11,755 nucleotides of DNA, taken from contig JAEZAM010000132.1 of the NCBI GenBank assembly GCA_023430465.1, positions 1 through 11,755 of the forward strand, written 5' to 3'. A program made the position numbers and the translations under genes. The notes beneath the pieces are model-generated. The model saw only the letters and a program-made list of their open reading frames with translations, did not search any database and had not been told where the DNA came from. Shown piece after piece: positions 6,649 to 11,755 of the stretch. Origin of the DNA: Bacteroidota bacterium. Its GTDB lineage: Bacteria > Bacteroidota > Bacteroidia > Chitinophagales > Chitinophagaceae. The stretch's first letter is position 1. Every line of letters starts with the position of its first letter.

Positions 6649-6671
6649 GGTTTAATGCACTGGTGCAAACC
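6649..6671 (+). other. Hairpin after folE
   Basis: GGTTT and AAACC flank GCAC-TG-GTGC, with a 3-base bulge (AAT) on the left side only. It starts four bases after the folE stop. There is no T-run immediately after it, so it is not a standard rho-independent terminator; it may stabilise or process the operon's 3' end. A second weak pair (ACCCA 6674-6678, TGGGT 6687-6691) follows. Confidence 0.4.
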
Positions 6672-6710
6672 AGACCCAGGGGTAAGTGGGTGAAAATGGG
6701 AGCATTTTTG

Positions 6711-6744
6711 GCGTCCTTTGCTTCCTTTAACACTTTGCGTGAAA
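6711..6744 (+). repeat. Dispersed intergenic repeat, copy 2
   Basis: GCGTCCTTTGCTTCC, then a short degenerate part and CTTTGCGTGAAAC, matching copy 1 in order and orientation. It lies between folE and fabD, ending 58 bases before the fabD start and pointing toward fabD. Confidence 0.65.
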
Positions 6745-6802
6745 CGAAAGATTTTTTTTCCTTGCTTCTTTGTGGCATTTTTGCCGCCTTAACTACCATC
6801 TC

Positions 6803-7693
6803 ATGAAGCACGCGTTCGTATTTCCCGGCCAGGGCTCCCAGTTTCCGGGAATGGGAAAAGACCACTATGATCAGAGCGCATTTTCCAAAAAATTATTTGA
6901 ACAGGCCAATGAAGTACTCGGCTTCCGCATATCCGATGTGATGTTTACCGGAACGGAAGAGGATCTGCGCCAGACCAATGTGACCCAGCCTGCGGTTTTC
7001 CTGCATTCCATCATTGCTTTCCGCACGATAGATGGCAGCCGTCCGGATATGGTGGCCGGTCATTCATTGGGTGAGTTCTCTGCGCTGGTGGCCAATGGTA
7101 CGTTGAGTTTTGACAGTGCCCTTCAGTTAGTCGCCGTCCGCGCGAGTGCCATGCAGAAGGCCTGTGAAGCCAACCCATCCACGATGGCGGCGGTGTTGGG
7201 TCTTGCTGACGAAAAAGTGGAGGAGGTCTGTGCAGCGGTACAGGCTGAAACAGGCGAGACCGTTGTACCGGCAAATTATAATTGCCCCGGGCAACTGGTG
7301 ATCAGCGGTACGCTCCGCGGCATCGAAGTGGCCTGTGAGCGCATGAAAGCAGCCGGTGCAAAGCGCGCGCTGGTATTGCCCGTTGGTGGCGCCTTTCACT
7401 CACCCCTGATGGCGCCCGCCCGTGAGGAACTGAAGGCAGCCATCGAGGCCACAAATTTTCATAACCCCACCTGTGCTGTCTACCAGAACGTGGTGGCACG
7501 CGCTGTATTCGATAAAGAGGAAATCAAGCAAAACCTGATCGATCAGTTGACCGGCCCGGTCCGCTGGACACAAAGCGTGCAGGCCATGATTGCCGATGGC
7601 GCATCAAAGTTTACCGAAGCCGGGCCTGGTAAGGTATTGAGCGGACTGGTAATGAAGATCAATAAGGAAATGGTGGTGGAGAATGCGTCTTAA
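6803..7693 (+). CDS. fabD: Malonyl-CoA:ACP transacylase
   Basis: Transfers malonyl from CoA to acyl carrier protein for fatty-acid elongation; cytosolic, 296 aa, normal length. Motifs are FPGQGSQFPGMG (7-18), TQPAVFLHS (61-69), the nucleophile Ser88 in GHSLGEFSAL, Arg113 in VRASAMQ for the malonyl carboxylate, and His199 in GGAFHSPLM completing the Ser-His pair. The start at 6803 (MKHAFVFPGQGSQ) puts the GQGSQ motif at its usual place; an in-frame TTG at 6770 would add 11 uncharacteristic residues. The gene stands alone rather than in a fab cluster, 157 bases after folE. It converges on the GNAT gene, with a hairpin and tandem repeats between them. Confidence 0.95.
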   Translation: MKHAFVFPGQGSQFPGMGKDHYDQSAFSKKLFEQANEVLGFRISDVMFTGTEEDLRQTNVTQPAVFLHSIIAFRTIDGSRPDMVAGHSLGEFSALVANGTLSFDSALQLVAVRASAMQKACEANPSTMAAVLGLADEKVEEVCAAVQAETGETVVPANYNCPGQLVISGTLRGIEVACERMKAAGAKRALVLPVGGAFHSPLMAPAREELKAAIEATNFHNPTCAVYQNVVARAVFDKEEIKQNLIDQLTGPVRWTQSVQAMIADGASKFTEAGPGKVLSGLVMKINKEMVVENAS

Positions 7694-7724
7694 ATTCAGA
7701 ACTCAAAACTTAAAACTTAAAACT

Positions 7725-7750
7725 GAAAACTTACAAGCTGTAAGGTTTTC
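7725..7750. terminator. Bidirectional terminator-like hairpin
   Basis: CTTACA (7730-7735) pairs with TGTAAG (7739-7744) around a 3-base loop, and GAAAA pairs with TTTTC outside it across a single bulged G. The A-run on the left and T-run on the right suit termination from either side, as expected between the convergent fabD and acetyltransferase genes. Confidence 0.55.
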
Positions 7751-7768
7751 GAAAAATCAATAACGTTT

Positions 7769-7838
7769 AAGTTTTGACTTTTAAGTTTTGACTTTTAAAT
7801 TTTGACTTTTAAGTTTTGACTTTTAAGTTTTGACTTTT
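7769..7838. repeat. 14-bp tandem repeat, five units
   Basis: The unit AAGTTTTGACTTTT occurs five times in succession (7769, 7783, 7797, 7811, 7825); the third unit has AAA for AAG. A degenerate continuation (GAGTTTTTAGTTTTT) reaches the stop codon of the acetyltransferase gene. The stretch at 7701-7729 (CAAAACTTAAAACTTAAAA and onward) resembles the reverse complement of the unit, so the two sides could fold on each other around the hairpin at 7725-7750. Noncoding and AT-rich. Confidence 0.92.
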
Positions 7839-7851
7839 GAGTTTTTAGTTT

Positions 7852-8301
7852 TTACACCTCCACACTGCAGTTCATCCACCCATTGTCCAGTTTAGCTCCA
7901 TATTTTTTATAGAACTCAATGGCTGGTTTATTCCAGTCCAATACCTGCCACACCATGCCGCTATAACCCAGCTCCTTTGTGATTGATAGCAGTTTTTCAA
8001 ATAACATTTTACCCAATCCTTTACCCCGCATAGCTTCCGTAACGATCAGGTCTTCCAGGTACAATCGCTGACCTTTCCAGGTTGAGTACCGGATATAGTA
8101 AAGGGCAAAGCCTTCTATGCGCCCATCCACTTCAGCAACCCATGCCCACCAGACGGGTCTCTCACCAAAACCGCTCTCTACGAAATGCTGATAATCGACT
8201 GTTACTGCATCTGGCTCGCGTTCAAACTCGGCAAGTTCTTTCACCAGTTCCATCAATCGGGAACAGTCATCTTTTACTGCTGAACGAAGAGTTATTTTCA
8301 T
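7852..8301 (-). CDS. GNAT N-acetyltransferase, SSAT-like
   Basis: An acetyl-CoA-dependent N-acetyltransferase of 149 aa. The acetyl-CoA loop is RGKGLG (92-97) after YLEDLIVTEAMRG (81-93), and WNKPAIEFYKKYGA (123-136) carries Tyr131 at the position of the proposed general acid. The protein resembles animal spermidine/spermine N1-acetyltransferase and its thialysine-acetylating relative along most of its length: KELAEFE (21-27), SGFGERP (43-49), GFALYYIRYSTWKG (64-77), YLEDL, and a C-terminal GW (141-142) followed by a strand. Substrate is therefore likely a polyamine or lysine analogue, but this is inference. The ATG at 8301 is chosen over one at 8355, which would begin inside a dispersed repeat and add 18 atypical residues. 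Confidence 0.85.
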   Translation of the reverse strand: MKITLRSAVKDDCSRLMELVKELAEFEREPDAVTVDYQHFVESGFGERPVWWAWVAEVDGRIEGFALYYIRYSTWKGQRLYLEDLIVTEAMRGKGLGKMLFEKLLSITKELGYSGMVWQVLDWNKPAIEFYKKYGAKLDNGWMNCSVEV

Positions 8302-8313
8302 CGTAATTTTTTT

Positions 8314-8365
8314 TGTTCCACGCAAATCCCGGAACCCCGGTAGCAAATTCAGCAAAGCCGCGAAG
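8314..8365 (-). repeat. Dispersed intergenic repeat, copy 3a (minus)
   Basis: Read on the minus strand it begins TTCGCGGCTTTGCTG and ends GGATTTGCGTGGAAC, a longer degenerate version of the same repeat. It ends 12 bases before the acetyltransferase start and points toward that gene, as copies 1 and 2 do toward theirs. Copy 3b lies close by in the opposite orientation. Confidence 0.6.
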
Positions 8366-8383
8366 GGGTTTTCATTCTTGAAA

Positions 8384-8425
8384 CTCTTTGCGTACCGGCT
8401 GTTTCTTTTGCGTCTTTGCGTGAAA
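8384..8425 (+). repeat. Dispersed intergenic repeat, copy 3b
   Basis: It reads CTTTGCGTACCGGCTG, then TTTCTTTTGCGTC and TTTGCGTGAAA. Together with copy 3a it forms an inverted pair in the 127-base gap 8302-8428. Unlike the other copies it points at the 3' end of a gene (the PLP enzyme) rather than a start codon. Confidence 0.6.
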
Positions 8426-8428
8426 TGA

Positions 8429-9631
8429 TCATAATGCCTGGTTTACATCCTTAATAATATCCTGCACATTTTCAATTCCCACATTCATTCGAATCAACCC
8501 ATCCGTGATACCATATTTCTCCCGCTGTTCCTTAGGTACGCCGTAGTGGGTCATTGAGGCCGGATGGGAGAGCAGTGTGTCGCAGGTACCGAGTGATACG
8601 GTACGTATGCACATCTGCAATTTGTTCATAAAATCAATCCCGCTCTGCAAGCCGCCTTCCAGTTCAAAACTGAGCATCGCACCGGGATGACGCATCTGCT
8701 TCAGCGCCACATAATAATCAGGATGATCCGGCAAACCTGTGTAATTCACTTTTGACACAGCAGGGTGCTCCTCTAAAAAGTTTGCAACTTCAACCGCATT
8801 GTGGCAATGCCTTTCCATTCTTACCTCCAGTGTCTTCATGCCATTGATCACCAGGAAGGCATCAAATGCATTCGAGTTACCTCCGAGCAGCCGGTGGGTC
8901 TTTGTCGCTTTTGTCTGCATGAATTCCACATCCCTTCCCAGCAATATGCCGCCGATGGCGGTACCATGTCCGTTCAAAAATTTTGTAGTGGAATGCACGA
9001 TGAAATCAACACCATAGCGGAATGGCTGCTGCAAATAGGGTGTGGCAAACGTATTGTCACAGGCAACGATGAGGCCATGTCGTTTCGCAATGAGACATAG
9101 CTCCTCCATATCCACGCATTGAATGGTTGGATTCGCCGGGGTCTCGATGTACATCATGCGAATCGATTTATCTGCCTTTATGGTATCCTCGGCAAGCTGA
9201 AGATCCCGCAGATCCGTGATAACCGTGTCTATTCCAAGACCAGGCAACACTTTCTGCACCAGCTCCTCGGTGCCGCCATACAATGAGTAGTGTGAAATAA
9301 TCTTGTCGCCTGCTTTGAGCGTAGCGAGCATAAGCGTTGAAATGGCCGCCATTCCTGATGCGTGGAGGATGCCCTTTGCTTCGACATCCAGGCCAAACGT
9401 TTCCATCGCCGCGATCTTATCTTCTGCTTCGAGGATCGTAGGATTGCCCCAGCGACTATAGATAAATCCTTCTTCTTTTCCGCTGAAACGATGCATGCCC
9501 TGCTCTGCTGTGTCAAATGTGTATGTGCTGCTGGCATAAATCGGTACAAGATGTGCATGCAACGGATCTTTTTTATGACCCCCATGTATCGCGAGTGAAC
9601 TGAAGCCGGTGTAGTGATTTTCCTTACTCAT
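8429..9631 (-). CDS. Trans-sulfuration PLP enzyme (Cys/Met metabolism family)
   Basis: A fold-type I PLP enzyme of the Cys/Met metabolism family, 400 aa, which covers cystathionine gamma-synthase, cystathionine gamma-lyase, methionine gamma-lyase and O-acetylhomoserine sulfhydrylase. Tyr58 and Arg60 (YSRWGNPT) bind the neighbouring subunit's PLP phosphate, Tyr118 stacks on the ring, Asp192 (ACDNTFATPY) contacts the pyridine nitrogen, and Lys217 (HSTTKFLNGHG) forms the Schiff base. The end (HPASMTHYGVPKEQREKYGITDGLIRMNVG) resembles methionine gamma-lyase strongly, but the position of its active-site Cys116 is Gly120 here, so methionine gamma-lyase cannot be assumed. The ATG at 9631 is preferred to one at 9727, whose extra 32 residues are basic and untypical and would overlap the likely promoter. 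Monocistronic. Confidence 0.9.
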   Translation of the reverse strand: MSKENHYTGFSSLAIHGGHKKDPLHAHLVPIYASSTYTFDTAEQGMHRFSGKEEGFIYSRWGNPTILEAEDKIAAMETFGLDVEAKGILHASGMAAISTLMLATLKAGDKIISHYSLYGGTEELVQKVLPGLGIDTVITDLRDLQLAEDTIKADKSIRMMYIETPANPTIQCVDMEELCLIAKRHGLIVACDNTFATPYLQQPFRYGVDFIVHSTTKFLNGHGTAIGGILLGRDVEFMQTKATKTHRLLGGNSNAFDAFLVINGMKTLEVRMERHCHNAVEVANFLEEHPAVSKVNYTGLPDHPDYYVALKQMRHPGAMLSFELEGGLQSGIDFMNKLQMCIRTVSLGTCDTLLSHPASMTHYGVPKEQREKYGITDGLIRMNVGIENVQDIIKDVNQAL

Positions 9632-9681
9632 GTTGGTAGTATTTAGTACCCGATATGTGGGATTTTTGAAAGTTTGACGTG

Positions 9682-9689
9682 CAAAGATT
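9682..9689 (-). promoter_or_regulatory. Possible -7 element for the PLP enzyme
   Basis: Minus-strand AATCTTTG differs from TAnnTTTG at one fixed base and lies about 50 bases before the start codon at 9631. I find no clear TTG at the expected -33 distance, so this is weak. Confidence 0.3.
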
Positions 9690-9720
9690 TGGATTTTACA
9701 TTGCATTTGCTGCACTTTTG
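9688..9720 (+). promoter_or_regulatory. Possible promoter of the beta-barrel gene
   Basis: TTTG at 9688-9691, a 21-base spacer and CACTTTTG at 9713-9720 (one mismatch from TAnnTTTG). It would give a leader of about 135 bases before the ATG at 9863, containing the inverted repeat at 9745-9760. It overlaps the weak minus-strand element just upstream. Confidence 0.35.
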
Positions 9721-9744
9721 TTGTCACCAGCGGCCAACTACCAA

Positions 9745-9760
9745 ATGATCAACTGATCAT
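9745..9760. promoter_or_regulatory. Perfect 7-2-7 inverted repeat, possible operator
   Basis: ATGATCA and TGATCAT are separated by AC, giving a symmetrical 16-base site in the divergent gap between the PLP enzyme and the beta-barrel gene. It could be a site for a dimeric regulator or a small leader hairpin. No protein can be assigned. Confidence 0.35.
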
Positions 9761-9862
9761 GGCCTCACCATTTTACTGCCGGACATTTCCACCAAAGATG
9801 TTTTGACTGAAATAAGCACTGCGCTGAGCGGTTGTATTGACGTGTAATCAAAAACCCAGAAT

Positions 9863-10492
9863 ATGAGACAGACGAATGTCTTAAAGTTAAGTTCCTTTGC
9901 AAAATTCATGACCATTTCCGTTGCCCTGTTTGCGATCACTTCAGCCCGGGCACAAAAATTCAATGTGAATGTGCATGCAGGATTTGATCATGCCACACTC
10001 AGGTTCTCCAATGCATCAGGTGGTATCATTCATTACAAAACAGAACTGACCGGCGGGGTCGGTGCAGATGCGCAATTATCAAACCTTGTATCGATTGGAT
10101 TGGAAGGGAATTTTTCCCAACAGGGCGTATCTGTAATTCAAACTGATGGAACAAACGTGACCTCCATTGGTATTGATTATATCACGGTACCGCTGCTGCT
10201 GAAGCTCCAGGCCGCGCGGGGATTGTCATTTTATGGTGGCCCGCAAATTGGTTTCCTGATGGCGGCCAGGCAACAAAACCTGAATTCACCAAGCCAGGAC
10301 GCGAAGGACCTGTTGGAGAAAACCGATTACTATGCGGTGCTGGGAGCAAGCTATAAATTCGGCAGTGGAGTGTTCACGGATGTGCGTTTCCACCAGGGAT
10401 TTGAAGGTGTGGCTAAAGATAACACCATAGGCAGCCTGAAGAATCAATACTTCAGCTTCCGCATCGGGTATAGTTTCGATTTGAGTAAATAA
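9863..10492 (+). CDS. Outer-membrane beta-barrel protein
   Basis: A 209-aa protein with a Sec signal peptide: a basic start, a hydrophobic stretch at about residues 15-26 (FMTISVALFAIT) and a cleavage site likely after Ala30 (ARA, then QKF). The mature part is made of alternating beta strands typical of the Bacteroidota outer-membrane beta-barrel/PorT-like family, with turns such as GGVGADAQLSNLVSIGLEGNFS and ending in the strand YFSFRIGYSFDLSK. No catalytic motif is visible, and its role (porin-like, adhesion or structural) is unknown. It converges on fabH, with only nine bases between the two stop codons and no terminator visible there. Confidence 0.82.
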   Translation: MRQTNVLKLSSFAKFMTISVALFAITSARAQKFNVNVHAGFDHATLRFSNASGGIIHYKTELTGGVGADAQLSNLVSIGLEGNFSQQGVSVIQTDGTNVTSIGIDYITVPLLLKLQAARGLSFYGGPQIGFLMAARQQNLNSPSQDAKDLLEKTDYYAVLGASYKFGSGVFTDVRFHQGFEGVAKDNTIGSLKNQYFSFRIGYSFDLSK

Positions 10493-10501
10493 CAGAAGCG
10501 A

Positions 10502-11500
10502 TTATTTCTGGTAAGCCCACTTCAAGAGTGTAGCGCCCCAGGTAAAGCCGCCTCCAAAAGCAGCCAGTACGATCAGGTCATCTTTTTTGAGGCGGCTTTC
10601 CCATTCCCAAAGGCATAGTGGAATGGTTGCTGCCGTGGTATTGCCGTATTTCTGGATGTTGATCATTACTTTTTCCTTGGGCAACCCGATCCGGTTTGCC
10701 GTGGCATCAATGATCCGCAGATTGGCCTGGTGTGGCACGAGCCAGGCAATATCATCACCCGTCAGATTATTTTTTTCCAGCAATTCTGCACTGACATCGG
10801 CCATGCCCTTCACGGCAAACTTGAAAACTGCCTGGCCTTCCTGGTAAGCAAAATGCTCACGGGCGGCAACGGTCTCTGCGGTTGCCGGATAAGCCGAACC
10901 ACCGGCTTTCATACGGAGGTACTGCGCACCGCTGCCATCACTGCGGAGGATGCTGTCCTGGATCCCATATCCTTCTTCATTCGGCTCCAGCAATACCGCA
11001 CCAGCCCCATCGCCGAAGATGATACAGGTAGTCCGGTCTGTGTAATCGATTATCGCACTCATCTTATCAGCACCGACCACTACGACCTTTTTGTACCGAC
11101 CGCTTTCGATCAGGGAAGCTCCCAGCGTAAGTGTGTAGAGGAAACCGGAGCAGGCCGCACTCACATCAAAGCCCCAGGCGTTCTTTGCGCCGATTTTATC
11201 GCAAACTATGTTGGCAGTAGCGGGGAAAACCATATCTGGTGTCACCGTCCCGACGATCATGCAATCAATCTCCATCGGGTCAATACCGCGCTTGCGGCAG
11301 AGTTCCTGCACGGCCGGCACGATCATTTCCGAAATACCCTTGCCTTCGCCCTTCAGGATACGGCGCTCCTCGATACCGGTCCTGGTCCGGATCCACTCGT
11401 CATTGGTGTCCACTATCTTTTCGAGGTCAGCATTGGTCAGCTTGTCTTCGGGTACATAACCGCCGATTGCAGTAATCGCGGCCGAGATTTTATTAGGCAT
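10502..11500 (-). CDS. fabH: Beta-ketoacyl-ACP synthase III
   Basis: Condenses acetyl-CoA or a branched primer with malonyl-ACP to start fatty-acid synthesis; cytosolic, 332 aa, normal length. The catalytic triad is complete: Cys117 in DVSAACSGFLYTL, His257 in VPHQANLRI and Asn287 in KYGNTTAATIP. The N-terminus has NDEWIRTRTGIEERR (33-47), the CoA-binding region, and GFTWGATLLKWA near the end closes the thiolase fold. plsX and rpmF, which often accompany fabH, do not occur in the 255 bases upstream, which hold repeats only. The ATG at 11500 gives the standard N-terminus (MPNKISAAITAIGGYVPE). Substrate preference for iso/anteiso primers, common in Bacteroidota, cannot be read from the sequence. 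Confidence 0.95.
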   Translation of the reverse strand: MPNKISAAITAIGGYVPEDKLTNADLEKIVDTNDEWIRTRTGIEERRILKGEGKGISEMIVPAVQELCRKRGIDPMEIDCMIVGTVTPDMVFPATANIVCDKIGAKNAWGFDVSAACSGFLYTLTLGASLIESGRYKKVVVVGADKMSAIIDYTDRTTCIIFGDGAGAVLLEPNEEGYGIQDSILRSDGSGAQYLRMKAGGSAYPATAETVAAREHFAYQEGQAVFKFAVKGMADVSAELLEKNNLTGDDIAWLVPHQANLRIIDATANRIGLPKEKVMINIQKYGNTTAATIPLCLWEWESRLKKDDLIVLAAFGGGFTWGATLLKWAYQK

Positions 11501-11527
11501 TGTGCAGTAAGGTTATATAAAACGGGT

Positions 11528-11558
11528 CAAAGGTAGTCAGGTAGGTTGAAAAAAAGAC
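11528..11558 (-). promoter_or_regulatory. Likely fabH promoter
   Basis: Minus-strand TACCTTTG (11535-11528) matches the Bacteroidota -7 element at all fixed bases, about 28 bases before the fabH start. The -33 region (GTCT followed by a T-run, near 11558-11550) is a poor match to TTG. Confidence 0.5.
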
Positions 11559-11572
11559 ATCCGTTATGGGAG

Positions 11573-11596
11573 AGTGGAGTGCGGAGTGCGGAGTGG
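11573..11596. repeat. Heptamer repeat around AGTGCGG
   Basis: AGTGG, two perfect AGTGCGG units and AGTGG again, upstream of fabH. It is directly followed by the A/T-rich repeat. Confidence 0.75.
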
Positions 11597-11598
11597 CA

Positions 11599-11628
11599 AT
11601 TAAAAATTAAAAATGAAAAATTAAAAAA
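11599..11628. repeat. A/T-rich imperfect repeat
   Basis: Three imperfect copies of a unit like AATTAAAA with an ATG insertion, purely A/T apart from a single G. Simple-sequence intergenic DNA. Confidence 0.65.
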
Positions 11629-11660
11629 CTCAATGGCAACCCGCTCTCGCTTTCTTTCTC

Positions 11661-11688
11661 GCATCCAGCATCCAGCATCCAGCATCCC
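11661..11688. repeat. Heptamer repeat GCATCCA, four units
   Basis: Three perfect GCATCCA units and a fourth ending in C, followed at once by copy 4 of the dispersed repeat. A related array with units such as CTATCCA and GTATCCA resumes at 11731. Confidence 0.88.
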
Positions 11689-11689
11689 G

Positions 11690-11724
11690 TCACGCAAAGC
11701 CGCAAAGGGAGCAAAGGCGCAAAG
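11690..11724 (-). repeat. Dispersed intergenic repeat, copy 4 (minus)
   Basis: Minus-strand reading CTTTGCGCCTTTGCTCCC, then TTTGCGG and CTTTGCGTGA, the closest relative of copy 1. It points toward fabH, though 190 bases from its start, and is sandwiched between two heptamer arrays. Confidence 0.75.
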
Positions 11725-11730
11725 CACCAC

Positions 11731-11755
11731 GCATCCACTATCCAGTATCCAGTAT
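11731..11755. repeat. Heptamer repeat (G/C)(C/T)ATCCA, running off the window
   Basis: GCATCCA, CTATCCA, GTATCCA and a partial GTAT at the last base, so the array continues to the right. Same family as 11661-11688. Confidence 0.8.

Noticed and set aside
7769..7838. CRISPR array
   Set aside because: Units are 14 bases, directly adjacent and without spacers; this is a simple tandem repeat and no cas gene is present.
9632..9727. N-terminal extension of the PLP enzyme from ATG at 9727
   Set aside because: The 32 extra residues are atypical of the family and overlap the likely promoter; MSKENH at 9631 fits.
10730..11536. Plus-strand open frame of 268 codons antisense to fabH
   Set aside because: It covers a clear, complete fabH with all catalytic residues; the antisense translation shows no domain and is a codon-usage shadow.

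Overview
The window looks like a chromosomal housekeeping segment from a Bacteroidota bacterium, probably close to Chitinophagaceae. This is an inference. It rests on several matches to the Bacteroidota promoter form (TTG, about 19-21 bases, then TAnnTTTG), the protein families present (an orphan NarL-type response regulator and a Bacteroidota-style outer-membrane beta-barrel), menaquinone synthesis through futalosine, and intergenic gaps full of short repeats. I see no rRNA, tRNA, insertion sequence, integrase, prophage gene or CRISPR array.

Layout, left to right. Positions 1-588 hold no conventional gene. They contain a hexamer repeat (1-42), a strong leftward terminator (43-72), and a leftward promoter match (325-355). 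Together these frame a possible minus-strand small RNA or small-peptide gene of about 275 nt. Next come a response regulator (589-1263) with its own terminator, then a class IV aminotransferase (1413-2231, possibly PabC) followed closely by a class I DNA photolyase (2247-3569). The photolyase ends 12 nt inside the convergent menaquinone pair mqnB-mqnD (minus strand, 5043 down to 3558). Divergent from mqnB, and behind a good promoter, is a pterin operon: two tandem 6-pyruvoyltetrahydropterin-synthase-family genes and folE (5127-6645). fabD follows (6803-7693). A hairpin and a 14-bp tandem array separate it from a convergent GNAT acetyltransferase resembling spermidine/spermine N1-acetyltransferase (7852-8301). 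The last three genes are a trans-sulfuration PLP enzyme (8429-9631, minus), an outer-membrane beta-barrel (9863-10492, plus) and fabH (10502-11500, minus). The window ends in more short tandem repeats.

Functional threads. folE makes dihydroneopterin triphosphate. The two adjacent PTPS-like enzymes would act on it, and their C-x5-HGH motif resembles animal PTPS more than E. coli QueD, which points toward tetrahydropterin (BH4-like) synthesis as well as, or instead of, queuosine. If the class IV aminotransferase is PabC it would add a folate link. fabD and fabH serve fatty-acid initiation but lie apart in opposite orientations. mqnB and mqnD are two steps of the futalosine menaquinone pathway.

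The least explained parts are the minus-strand transcript candidate at 43-320, the eukaryote-like tandem PTPS pair, and a dispersed repeat (TTTGCG...GCGTGAAA) found in several gaps, usually just upstream of a start codon and pointing toward the gene.
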